DNA of 64,000 nucleotides, from the NCBI GenBank assembly GCA_029561455.1, contig JAKQIY010000062.1, forward strand, positions 62,001 to 126,000, in the 5' to 3' direction. The notes beneath the pieces are model-generated. The model was given only the letters and a program-made list of their open reading frames with translations. It searched no databases and was not told where the DNA came from. The position numbers and the translations under genes were made by a program. Below are positions 27,334-35,504 of this stretch, one piece after another; within the stretch, counting starts at the first letter, position 1; every line of letters begins with the position of its first letter. The DNA is from a bacterium. GTDB lineage: Bacteria; Zhuqueibacterota; Zhuqueibacteria; Residuimicrobiales; Krinioviventaceae.

Positions 27334-28020
27334 CTAAATTCCCAGTCTGAAATCTTTGACGCAGCTATCTACCAGGGAACATTCTGTAAAGATTACCGAA
27401 TTGCCTTCGCCCAATGGGGACTGCGCGCTTGGGCCTACCCAGATTTCGGCGGGATAGTCATTGCGATACAAGCGCACCAGTTGCCAGGATACATTGTCCA
27501 GGGAATAATAATAAGCAATGGTCTTGGTATCCGAAGTGATCTTCATATACACGCCGGTACTGTCTATAACATCGTGGTTATTATCGTCGGAGGTGCCGAT
27601 GGTGCGGACCGTGACGATACGGGTGCGCGCCCGTTCATCTCTTTCAAAGGCAAATTTTACCCACAGCTTTTCGTTTAAATACACATACAACGCCCCGGCG
27701 TCATAAGTTTCTATAAAGGTTGGGGTTACTTTGGCCGTCAGGGTAAACGGCTGCAAATTATTTACCTTTGCCAGCAAAACCGGCGCTGTATTGTTGGAGA
27801 GCTTGCCGTCCGGGTCGCAAAAGTTATCGCGTCTGGCATCGCTTCTAAGCGTCAGAGTATCATTGACCACTGTAGCATTTTCTTGAGCATTATTAAGCGA
27901 TTTGGTAAATTCGACATTCGTGAGTTTGACTGAACAGACTTGTCCGAATTCAACCGGCGCATTTTTACAACTCATTGAAACTGCCAAAATACCGAGCAAG
28001 CCAATCCATAGCTTTTTCAT
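27334..28020 (-). CDS. DUF1349-family (concanavalin-like) lipoprotein
   Basis: 228 residues with lipobox VSMSC (Cys about 18). The mature part fits DUF1349, a concanavalin-like jelly roll also called regulation-of-enolase-1-like: NFCDPDGKLSNNTAPVLL, PFTLTAKVTPTFIETYDAGALYVYLNEKLWVKFAFE, and the closing strands SLDNVSWQLVRLYRNDYP and EIWVGPSAQSPLGEG. Family members are found with carbohydrate-active enzymes and probably bind glycans; the role is not established. AAGGAGAAACCCTG precedes the ATG. The surrounding region holds several polysaccharide-related genes, in keeping with sugar binding. Confidence 0.8.
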   Translation of the reverse strand: MKKLWIGLLGILAVSMSCKNAPVEFGQVCSVKLTNVEFTKSLNNAQENATVVNDTLTLRSDARRDNFCDPDGKLSNNTAPVLLAKVNNLQPFTLTAKVTPTFIETYDAGALYVYLNEKLWVKFAFERDERARTRIVTVRTIGTSDDNNHDVIDSTGVYMKITSDTKTIAYYYSLDNVSWQLVRLYRNDYPAEIWVGPSAQSPLGEGNSVIFTECSLVDSCVKDFRLGI

Positions 28021-28475
28021 CAGGGTTTCTCCTTGTTTTAATTTGAGTATTCGATCTATTTGTACGGGGAAATAAAAATCTTTATTAATATGAAAAATCC
28101 TGCCCTATATTTTATATAAAATACTCTTACGGGACAGGGAACAACAAGCCATAAAACAACCGATAAAATTAGAGATTTGGGGGATATTATGCAAGATGTT
28201 TTTGACTAATCCTTTATTTTCCGCAATCAACTGGCAGTTGACGGGTATGAAATATTCAAGGCAAACGCGAAACGTCAGACGTGAGATGAAGCAATTACGA
28301 ATGTCAAATTTCAAATTACGAATGGGTGGGGGTTTTGTGGATTAAGAAAAGCTAGTTTTCAGCTATCGCAGGGAACAGGCAGTTCGGCAGGGTTTACATT
28401 CCCCCGGGCTCAAGAAGGTAACGGGTTTATAGGCCGGTCAAGCCGGAAAGAACATGTCCCAGACCTAACAGTCCA
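28021..28475. other. Intergenic region with a degenerate copy of the 173-bp repeat
   Basis: Bases 28267-28328 match the 19.9/21.5 kb direct repeat in broken form: GCGAAACGTCAGACGTGAGA, then AATTACGAATG. No gene is seen. The part next to 28475 may contain the end of the fluoride operon transcript but no convincing terminator was found. Confidence 0.55.
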
Positions 28476-28829
28476 TTACTTTTTATTAACCCGGTATGTA
28501 AGCACTTCCGCTTTTTCTATAGTTATCAGGCCGCCGCAATTTGCGCTTTCAAATATTTTTTCAAGTTGCGGTAAAAAGGCTTCAATTTTTTCAATTTCAT
28601 CAACTATCTCGATAATAATGGGCAGGTCTTCCGACAGGCGGAGTACTTTACTGGTATGCAGAACTCTGCTTGTGCCGCCAAATCCCATCACCCCTTTAAA
28701 GACAGTAGCTCCGGCCAGGCCGGCGTCCCTGGCCTTTAAAACTATATCCTCATAAACCGGTATATGACCAATTTTATCCGAATCTCCCAAAAATATTCGA
28801 AGCAGTTTTGCATCGCGTTGAATTTGCAT
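28476..28829 (-). CDS. DUF190 family protein of the fluoride-resistance operon
   Basis: 117 residues, the normal length for DUF190. Typical words are KLLRIFLGDSDK near the start, LAGATVFKGVMGFG in the middle and LPIIIEIVDEIEKI in the second half. These small cytosolic proteins have a PII-like fold and are found beside CrcB fluoride channels; their action is not settled. It follows crcB by nine bases, with TAGGAGG-type site before the ATG, so both are one transcript under the fluoride riboswitch. Confidence 0.9.
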   Translation of the reverse strand: MQIQRDAKLLRIFLGDSDKIGHIPVYEDIVLKARDAGLAGATVFKGVMGFGGTSRVLHTSKVLRLSEDLPIIIEIVDEIEKIEAFLPQLEKIFESANCGGLITIEKAEVLTYRVNKK

Positions 28830-28838
28830 AATAGCCTC

Positions 28839-29213
28839 CTATAAAATTTTGGATAGATAATAAGCCAGGATGACTGCTGATAAAGTCAAAAATAAATTTA
28901 ATCCGGCATTCAGGAATGCATAAAAATATTCCGCATCCCGTATAAGGTTTATGGTTTCAAAGGAAAAGGTTGAAAAAGTTGTAAAGCCGCCACAAAAACC
29001 AATTGTTAAAAAAATTCTCATTTCTGAAGAAATCAGTTCGCGGGAATCCAGGAAGAAAATGATAAAACCGAGTAAAAAGCTGCCCAAAATGTTAACAGTC
29101 AATGTGCCAAGGGGAAAAGTAAAGGGTAATTTCCTTTGCACTGCGCCGGACAGCCAATAACGGAAGATACCACCAAATGCAGCGCCTATACCTACCAGGA
29201 AATAATTTTGCAT
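28839..29213 (-). CDS. crcB: CrcB/Fluc fluoride ion channel
   Basis: 124 residues with four membrane helices. Signatures: GGIFRYWLSG at the start of helix 1 region, GTLTVNILGSFLLGF (with the conserved Asn of the pore) and GFCGGFTTFSTFSFE, the TTFSTF motif that lines the fluoride pathway. Fluc channels are dual-topology dimers in the inner membrane that export fluoride. The ATG follows AGGAGAAAACT. The 54-base element upstream matches a fluoride riboswitch, giving direct support for both function and regulation. One crcB gene only, so a homodimer is expected. Confidence 0.95.
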   Translation of the reverse strand: MQNYFLVGIGAAFGGIFRYWLSGAVQRKLPFTFPLGTLTVNILGSFLLGFIIFFLDSRELISSEMRIFLTIGFCGGFTTFSTFSFETINLIRDAEYFYAFLNAGLNLFLTLSAVILAYYLSKIL

Positions 29214-29246
29214 AGTTTTCTCCTACTTTTAATGATATGGTTTTTA

Positions 29247-29300
29247 GTAGGAGTTATCAGACCCCATAGTTGAGGACAGTTAAAGGCGAACTCCATCGCC
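29247..29300 (-). promoter_or_regulatory. Fluoride riboswitch (crcB motif)
   Basis: Read on the minus strand from 29300 it begins GGCGATGGAGTTCGCC, continues TTTAACTGTCCTC, then GGGGTCTGATAACTCCTAC. This has the landmarks of the crcB motif: the GGCGATGG opening, the first stem GGCGA/TCGCC, the pseudoknot strand, and the closing CTGATnnCTCCTAC. It ends about 33 bases before the crcB start, so fluoride binding would switch expression of crcB and DUF190 on. Recognised by eye against the known consensus. Confidence 0.92.
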
Positions 29301-29411
29301 AATAAAATTTAAGAAAATCAGGTTATTTAAGCAATTTATATTTTGTTATAATCTCTGCGTTTAAGAGAGTGGAATAGTCAAATGTTTGTTGTTGCATGTG
29401 ATCGGGATATG

Positions 29412-29524
29412 AATCCCGGCGCGATCTGCGAACCCCTTTAGGGGTGAAATGTTTCTGGCAAACCAACATGCATATAACAAGTCACGCTAGTGGCGAAACA
29501 GTGAGTTGGACCTGCGGCCCGGCA
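29412..29524. repeat. 112-base dispersed repeat, copy 2
   Basis: Matches 18171-18282 throughout, with one extra T in CCCCTTTAGGGG. Paired changes are seen in the hairpin near the middle: copy 1 has CCACGTTAGAGG, copy 2 TCACGCTAGTGG, the latter a better palindrome. Confidence 0.75.
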
Positions 29525-29744
29525 CTAGTGCACTCGTCAGGCCAAGTCGTCTCAATGCGGGCCGAAGCAGTCTCTGCTGAAAAATTGTTCTATAACCGGC
29601 GCAATCCTTTTTCAAAACCATTTACGACCTTACTCGACGACCGGTTTTTCTAAAACAGTCTGCGGTCGTCGAGTAGTCCGGTCGAGCGCCGCGAGACCGG
29701 ACGTATCGAGACGTGCGCTCAAGTAAAAGGAATTGCAGGTGTTA

Positions 29745-29800
29745 TAGAACCGACCCCTCGATACGACCCGTCCCGCCATGCGGGACGGCTCTACTCGGGG
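29745..29800. repeat. CTCGATAC module, identical to 17163-17218
   Basis: All 56 bases are identical to 17163-17218, and the preceding dozen bases agree with two or three changes. It holds the hairpin GTCCCGC-CAT-GCGGGAC inside CTCGATACGACCC and GGCTCTACTCGGGG edges. The exact identity over 12.6 kb implies a recent copy or ongoing conversion. Confidence 0.85.
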
Positions 29801-29926
29801 TCCGGCTGTTTCCCGCACCGGGATATGAATCCCGGCGCGAGCAGATTTGAACCGCAGCTTGTACATTTGTTAATCAGACTTTTAACTTGTCAGGTTCACT
29901 CTCCAGTTTTTGAACTCTTTTAATAT

Positions 29927-31735
29927 CTAGTGGACGACTGTCGTTGAACCAATCAAATTTGCGCCAAGCTCAGCATTCCACATATCGTGATTCGTAAACT
30001 GTATACAGCGCCGGTTAGCGATAGCTTCTTTAGGATCATTGATCTTTAGGTAAATATTATATTCACCGGGCGGAACCTTACCAAATTTGCCCATATCAAT
30101 TGTAAAGTTCAAATCACGCCATGCAGCAGTATTGTCCGCCCTGCTGTCCAAATCAGGCCGCCAATCCCTTGCGTCAAGGTTGGTGAGCGCCGTGAATGTG
30201 TTGCATCCATCTTTGGCTTTCAGAATTACCGACACATTTTTCTTGTTAACTAGATTACCAAAGCCAACGTTTTGGATCTTACCTTCGTACCTCAGGGTAC
30301 CCTTTTGTTTTACCCATTCACTTACTTTAGCCTCACGCAGCACCAGGCGGTAGCCCAGCCTGTCACGTATATATTCCATGCCGTTCCTGCCGTTATATAC
30401 AGGATCAAAGATCGCCGTGCGGGTCACGCCATCGTGCGGTGGCGTAAACGGTTTGGTAACATTTTCTTTAGTATAAACAAAATCACCCCAAAGTTTATAA
30501 GTGCGTGGGCTATAACTTGTATTCAAATGAGTTGTTTGCGCATAAGCGGCTTCATAAAGAACGTTCGGAAATCTAGGATAGATATTATCCTCAGAACCTG
30601 CCCCGACTGATTCACCGCCATAAAAGTTGTTTTGATTTCTCATCCAGGTTAAAGCAGCGTTTCGGTCAAAATCACCGCCAATTAATCTAAATCCCTCGGA
30701 AAGCGAACCATTGTCATCATACGCATCGCTACGTCCACCCGCGGAATAACTATCATTGAACATACCGAAACGCTGCGCCGCTGTGCCGCGCGCCGGGGCC
30801 GGCATTAAATTGGTAAAGCTGTAATCGGTACTGTACTCGACGTTATGCCAGGCCATGACTCCGCCCGCATGAACCAAAATGGAACGCGAAGCGGGAACAT
30901 AACCCAGCAGCGCTTGCAGCAGCCAGTGATAACCCTCTCGTGCACCGGCATAAGATGAGGAGTGCATTTCGCCCCACGGGCCAAAGATCCCGCCTTTAAC
31001 AGCCATTATGCACTCTTCATATTCGCTGAAAACACTGCCAAGCTGCCAAAGATGATATTGCACCCAGTTTTTGTCCTCATGACCGGGGATGCCGCACAAA
31101 TCAGATTCAGCTACGACCCCGGTTTCATACCAAACCCGGCCTTTGGGCGCCCCAGGTTCACAATCATGAATGAATTGGTCATAGCCGCCGCGATTATTAT
31201 AAGTAAAGCCCCGTCCGTCATAATTAAACTTCACAATGGCGACAGCCTGGCTGTCCCTAACTTTTTGCAGCGCCGCCCTTACATAATCCAGCGCAGCTGG
31301 TGTTAATGGTTGCGTTTTTCCATAATCCGGCGGGGTAGCGCCTTCCGCGCTCCAGGGCCCCAGGGGTAATCCGTTGAGGGGCGCATTCGATGAAAAATTT
31401 TTAAGGTCGAATTCCATATAAACGATGCGCGCGTTAACATAGACCGTAGTACCGGTTATTATGGTTCCCAATTCAGGAAAACCCGGAGCGCCGCTGTCTA
31501 CCGGAATTACATAACTTTCGGCCCTGTAAAAGCCCCTGTCCGGATTGGGAATATCAACAGGATTCTCCGTATAGTCAAGCGCCTGCAACACCAGCGGGGC
31601 TGCTTCTTTATCCGCCGCGCCATTCGATGCGTTGTCCTTTGCGGGAGCGTTCTCTGCGCCGGCGACAAACAACAAGCCTGTCAGCGCCAGGCCAATGATT
31701 AACATGATTTTATGCACGATAGATATTTTTTTCAT
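29927..31735 (-). CDS. Exported DUF4874/DUF4832 protein
   Basis: 602 residues from ATG 31735; GGAG about eight bases upstream favours this codon over a TTG two codons out. A signal peptide spans the first 30 residues. The N-terminal half carries DUF4874 features (NPDRGFYRAESY, IVYMEFDLKNF, AIVKFNYDGRGF), and the second half DUF4832 (LLGYVPASRSILVHAGGVMAWHN, MFNDSYSAGGRSD, then an Ig-like end with GEYNIYLKINDP). These paired domains occur in secreted proteins of polysaccharide-degrading bacteria; the N-terminal part looks like a TIM-barrel hydrolase fold, but the activity has not been set by the sequence. It lies upstream in the same direction as nothing close; the next gene on its 5' side is 500 bases away across a repeat module. 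Confidence 0.8.
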   Translation of the reverse strand: MKKISIVHKIMLIIGLALTGLLFVAGAENAPAKDNASNGAADKEAAPLVLQALDYTENPVDIPNPDRGFYRAESYVIPVDSGAPGFPELGTIITGTTVYVNARIVYMEFDLKNFSSNAPLNGLPLGPWSAEGATPPDYGKTQPLTPAALDYVRAALQKVRDSQAVAIVKFNYDGRGFTYNNRGGYDQFIHDCEPGAPKGRVWYETGVVAESDLCGIPGHEDKNWVQYHLWQLGSVFSEYEECIMAVKGGIFGPWGEMHSSSYAGAREGYHWLLQALLGYVPASRSILVHAGGVMAWHNVEYSTDYSFTNLMPAPARGTAAQRFGMFNDSYSAGGRSDAYDDNGSLSEGFRLIGGDFDRNAALTWMRNQNNFYGGESVGAGSEDNIYPRFPNVLYEAAYAQTTHLNTSYSPRTYKLWGDFVYTKENVTKPFTPPHDGVTRTAIFDPVYNGRNGMEYIRDRLGYRLVLREAKVSEWVKQKGTLRYEGKIQNVGFGNLVNKKNVSVILKAKDGCNTFTALTNLDARDWRPDLDSRADNTAAWRDLNFTIDMGKFGKVPPGEYNIYLKINDPKEAIANRRCIQFTNHDMWNAELGANLIGSTTVVH

Positions 31736-32231
31736 TAACAAATCTCCATCTTTATATAAATGTATAAAACCGCTTCGACGCCAATAACTCGAAGCATTTC
31801 TCCTGTAACATTCTCCTCGTTCCTAATCTCCTGAATATGAACGAGAGTGGTCAGGAATCTCCGATTCTTTTCAAGCAGTTATTTTATTTTAAATATGATC
31901 ATTGCCTTTCAAATCAGAGATTTTGTACAAGCAGGTTCCCAATCGGGAGATTGGGAACCAGAAGCGATTTTTCTTTGCTTCGCTCCTCGGAATGACATGA
32001 ATGGAATTTTTTACTCAAACTTGTACCTGTTCCATATTTTTTCAGGCTTTTGAGCAGCTACGATGAAACCCAGGTTGCCGCACAGCCTGTATAACGATAA
32101 TCAGAGTGGCTGGCGCCTGGCTGTCATTTTTGTATAATATCAAGATATTCGAATTTACTAGGCAATTACTTTTATTTTTTATCAAGTCAGTTTAGTGTTA
32201 TTTTGAATTTTTTACTACATTTCTTATATAG
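31736..32231. repeat. Intergenic region with AATC/GATT repeat module, copy 2
   Basis: The module at 31817-31959 repeats the four-hairpin arrangement of 1492-1634: CGTTC..AATCTCCTGAAT..GAACG, GGAATC-TCC-GATTC, CAAATC-AGA-GATTTTG, and GGTTCCCAATC-GGGA-GATTGGGAACC (31934-31959). The fourth stem is perfect over 11 bp and differs from copy 1 in both arms. No gene is seen in the remainder up to 32231. Confidence 0.8.
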
Positions 32232-33785
32232 CTACCTGCCGGCCGGCATAATTGATGAATTCCATTTGCTTAAAGTATCGTTCCAATACAGCGGCGCCAG
32301 CCAGGTACCGCCTGACATGGAATTGTTGTGAGTAATGTACCAGGCGCCATCGGTATCACGAACGATTGATCCGCCTTGGGCAAATATCCGTTTATTCGCA
32401 TTGGTAATGTCCCACTGTTGTGGAGAATCGGATGTAAAGATGTGCAGGCATTGATCACCGGACAAGTTGTTATCATTGATTGGCCCGGCCAACAAATACC
32501 AGGTATTGCCCCGCGAAAAAACCTGCGGCTGCATAATAAAGGACTGTTCCGGCCAGGGCGATGCGCCCTGGTCATTATCGAGTAAGGCAATAGAACGACC
32601 GCTCCAGTGTAACAAGTCTTGTGATGTTGCAAAGACAATTGCATGTTTGCCTGTAATGGCGGCGGGTTCGGCGCCGGCATAATACATGAACCATTGATCT
32701 TTTACCTGGTGAATATATGGAGTAAAGGCGAATGGACTGTCCTTTATCACCTGGCCATGCTGCGTCCAGGTCAAACCGTCTTTAGATGTTGCACAATATA
32801 TGGAATAGGGGCCCTGCTCGCCGCATTTTCCGCCACTCCAGGGCATTTGTGTGCCCGCCGGGCAGTCCTGCCAGCCGCTCCAGGTTTTCCCGGAACCGAC
32901 ATAGTACATATAATATGTTTTATTGTTATAGATAACAAATGGCTGCCAGGTAAAGGTCTCTTGTGTGTTTTCATCGGCATACAAAACGACCCCCCTGAAA
33001 TCCCATTTTTCAGCGTTCAGACTGGAGGCTTCCGCTAATACAATATATTTTACTTCCTGTGGATTCTTGGCGGCTTTTTCCGGGGCTGCCGCAGCATACA
33101 GGCGCCATTTATGATCGTGACCATATACGAGCGAACTGCCGAAAATTTGCCAGTTTTTATTCACTGTATTACTGTTGAATATTAATTTAAACTCACCGAC
33201 CGATACCAGCGGTGAACGTTCCCGATCCGCTAATTTCACCCAGTTATGCGGCGCCGGGGCCGGTGTATCCGATAAATAGATATAATCTACCCTTAAAAGT
33301 GTTTTCCCGGAGCTTATGTCTTCAATACCAAACTGTGCTTCCTGCCCTTTAAATTCAGAGACATCCCAGCCCCGTAACTGCAAATCATAAAAATTATTAC
33401 CAAACGCTTCACGCACAATGGCCTTGTTAATTAACAAATATATGCGAACCCGCGGGTAGAGTTCTCCTGCCAGGTGAAAATTAAGATAATTACGGTTGAT
33501 CCGAAACGGCTTGCTGATTATTCCACCATCTCTATTGCTGTTGTGGCGGCCCTGGCTATCGCCGGTCGCGAGCAGATATTTGCCCTGGTAACCCACCGGG
33601 CTGTGTTGCCAGGTTTTTATAGTATCCTCGCTAACCGGGCCACCGTTATAAAATGGATTTTGACCAACAAATTGCCATTTGTCCAAATTCCCGGATTCAA
33701 AATCATCGATAATAATATCCTGTTTACTACAGGATAAAGCGGTGAGCATTACTGCAAAAAATAAAAATATGCTTCTATTAATCAT
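32232..33785 (-). CDS. GH43/GH32-like five-bladed propeller lipoprotein
   Basis: 517 residues from ATG 33785, chosen for GAGGAG just upstream. Lipobox ALSC. The N-terminal region (about 22-180) is a jelly-roll-like domain opening DDFESGNLDKWQFVG. The C-terminal region (about 190-517) has the propeller layout of clan GH-F/GH-J-like enzymes, with YIYCATSKDGLTWTQHGQV, FMYYAGAEPA, IVFATSQDLLHWSGRS, FIMQPQVFSRGNTWYLL and WLAPLYWND as blade words. The set of catalytic acids is not certain from inspection, so it may be a GH43/GH117-like hydrolase or a non-catalytic relative. It neighbours a sulfatase in the same direction (48-base gap), which suggests joint action on a sulfated glycan. Confidence 0.65.
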   Translation of the reverse strand: MINRSIFLFFAVMLTALSCSKQDIIIDDFESGNLDKWQFVGQNPFYNGGPVSEDTIKTWQHSPVGYQGKYLLATGDSQGRHNSNRDGGIISKPFRINRNYLNFHLAGELYPRVRIYLLINKAIVREAFGNNFYDLQLRGWDVSEFKGQEAQFGIEDISSGKTLLRVDYIYLSDTPAPAPHNWVKLADRERSPLVSVGEFKLIFNSNTVNKNWQIFGSSLVYGHDHKWRLYAAAAPEKAAKNPQEVKYIVLAEASSLNAEKWDFRGVVLYADENTQETFTWQPFVIYNNKTYYMYYVGSGKTWSGWQDCPAGTQMPWSGGKCGEQGPYSIYCATSKDGLTWTQHGQVIKDSPFAFTPYIHQVKDQWFMYYAGAEPAAITGKHAIVFATSQDLLHWSGRSIALLDNDQGASPWPEQSFIMQPQVFSRGNTWYLLAGPINDNNLSGDQCLHIFTSDSPQQWDITNANKRIFAQGGSIVRDTDGAWYITHNNSMSGGTWLAPLYWNDTLSKWNSSIMPAGR

Positions 33786-33833
33786 AATCTCCTCATTGTA
33801 ATTCACGTGTATTGTTTGAATAGTCGACTTGTT

Positions 33834-35324
33834 TTATCCGGGTTTACGCCGGTCGGCGCGGAAACCTTTATCCCTGCGCAGGGGAATCATCATGCCCTTG
33901 CTGGTTTCCAGCCAATCGAATAGCTTTTGGTTGAGACTTTTAACCAGATCCTGGTATTGTGGTTCATTTATCAGGTTATGCATTTCCTGCGGATCGTTTT
34001 CAAGATCATATAGTTCATCGCAATCCCAAATGCCATGATAATGAATATATTTATGTTTATCAGTGCGAACGCCATGCACTGTTGGGGTATGTGGAAAATT
34101 CCGTTCCCAGTAATATTCATAAAAAATCTCGCTTCGCCAGGTGGTTGCGACATTCTGTAACAAGGGCATTAATAATTTACCATCCATGTTGGCTGGAGTT
34201 TCCAGGCCTGCAAGTTCCAGCAGGGTGGGGGCAATATCAATATTTTGCACCAGACCGCTGACCCGCTGCGGCTTGATAAGCTCCGGGCAGTACGCCAGGA
34301 ATGGGACCCGCATGGATTCTTCGTACATCGACCGTTTATCGATCAGGCCATGTTCGCCAAACATAAAGCCGTTATCGCCCATGTACATGACCACGGTATT
34401 TTCCAATTCATTACAGCTTTGTAAATAATCCAGAATTTTGCCGATGCTTTCGTCAACCGCCAGCAGGGTTTCGCAATACCTTTTGTAAAAAGTATCATAA
34501 TCCATATCGCCGTGATACATATAATCGACGCCATGCCAGCTATTGCGTTGTTCTTTAACCCAGCGGGGTTTGCCGGCATAGTTTTCGGGAGTATCGGCCA
34601 TGCTGGCGGGATATTCCGGGATTTCGTTTTCATAAACCCCCAGGTGCCGTTTCGCCGGCTCGAACATGGCATGTACAGCTTTGTGAGAAAGATATAAAAA
34701 ATAAGGCTTTTGTTGATCGCGCTCTTTTTGCAACCAGTCCAGGGCATAATCAGTTAACATATCGGTAATATAACCGGTCGTTTGCACAGTTTTACCGTCA
34801 ATGTTAAGGGTTGGATCGTAATAATCACCCTGACCGCGAAAACTGATCCATTTATCAAAGCCTTTACGCGGCGCATCGGAATCGTCGCCCATGTGCCATT
34901 TACCGATAAAAGCGGTTTGGTAACCTGCCTGTTGCAGGTATTGGGGAAAGAACACAGTGTTTTCCGGGATCATGGTATTATTATCGACAACTCCATGCTT
35001 GTGAGAAAACTGCCCGGTCAATAGAGAAGCACGGCTTGGCGAACACAAAGCCGTAGTAACGAACGCCTTTTCAAACCATGCGCCTTCGCTGGCCATGCGA
35101 TCCATATTAGGGGTTTTTAAAAAAGCTGGTTTACCAATAAAACTCATAAAATCATAGCGGTGATCATCGGCAAGAATAATGATAATATTCCGGGGTTTAA
35201 TTCCTTTAATGCGGGCCGGTTGTTTTATAGTTTCCGCTTTGACCTGCGCCAACGGCAGCGCGGCTGCCAACGCGCCCATTGTACCAATAAAATGCCGACG
35301 GGATGTTGATTGCTTTTTGCCCAT
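33834..35324 (-). CDS. Type I sulfatase (formylglycine-dependent), exported
   Basis: 496 residues. The N-terminus KKQSTSRRHFIGTMGALAAA is a twin-arginine leader. The sulfatase fold follows: metal ligands in ILADDHRYD (D53-D54), the signature ALCSPSRASLLTG with Cys94 as the residue converted to formylglycine (CxPxR type), GKWHMGDD around residue 140, and MYMGDNGFMFGEHGL near residue 310 for the second metal-binding set. It removes sulfate from sulfated polysaccharides or glycans. Maturation requires a formylglycine-generating enzyme, not seen in the window. It is co-directional with the propeller lipoprotein downstream (48 bases), consistent with an operon for a sulfated substrate such as algal or host glycans. 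Confidence 0.93.
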   Translation of the reverse strand: MGKKQSTSRRHFIGTMGALAAALPLAQVKAETIKQPARIKGIKPRNIIIILADDHRYDFMSFIGKPAFLKTPNMDRMASEGAWFEKAFVTTALCSPSRASLLTGQFSHKHGVVDNNTMIPENTVFFPQYLQQAGYQTAFIGKWHMGDDSDAPRKGFDKWISFRGQGDYYDPTLNIDGKTVQTTGYITDMLTDYALDWLQKERDQQKPYFLYLSHKAVHAMFEPAKRHLGVYENEIPEYPASMADTPENYAGKPRWVKEQRNSWHGVDYMYHGDMDYDTFYKRYCETLLAVDESIGKILDYLQSCNELENTVVMYMGDNGFMFGEHGLIDKRSMYEESMRVPFLAYCPELIKPQRVSGLVQNIDIAPTLLELAGLETPANMDGKLLMPLLQNVATTWRSEIFYEYYWERNFPHTPTVHGVRTDKHKYIHYHGIWDCDELYDLENDPQEMHNLINEPQYQDLVKSLNQKLFDWLETSKGMMIPLRRDKGFRADRRKPG

Positions 35325-35453
35325 AAGGACCTTAATTTTACCAGGTAATGGAATTATTAACAGGAAAGGGTAATTGTAATTATAAAAATTTTACAACATC
35401 AATTCCCCGTTTTTCCTGAAAATTTGGAATTTAATAATTTGTTATTTTAAAAT

Positions 35454-35482
35454 ACCGGGATGTTTTTTTACAACATCCCGGT
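35454..35482 (-). terminator. Rho-independent-type terminator after the SGNH-TPR gene
   Basis: ACCGGGATGTT and AACATCCCGGT are perfect 11-bp arms around a seven-base loop, 22 bases past the stop at 35505. On the minus strand the stem is followed by TATTTTAAAAT. It separates this gene from the sulfatase operon. Confidence 0.75.
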
Positions 35483-35504
35483 CAAGTTAAAAAGAGTTGG
35501 AATT

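Larger units (their letters stand above)
29301..29926. repeat. Intergenic hairpin-repeat block 4
   Basis: Apart from the promoter side of crcB (29301-29400), this is a repeat block: the 112-base unit (29412-29524), a TACTCGACGACCGG edge (about 29630-29645), a GTCGTCGAGTA module (29662-29724) and the CTCGATAC module (29745-29800), followed by CGGGATATGAATCCCG (about 29819-29834). No gene is accepted. Confidence 0.8.

Noticed and set aside
28105-28314. 69-codon minus-strand frame
   Set aside because: Spans a degenerate repeat copy, lacks a ribosome site and has a biased, meaningless composition.
29404-29530. A tRNA or other structural RNA gene in the 112-base unit
   Set aside because: No cloverleaf, no T-loop GTTCRA word in place; the small hairpins do not form a known RNA.
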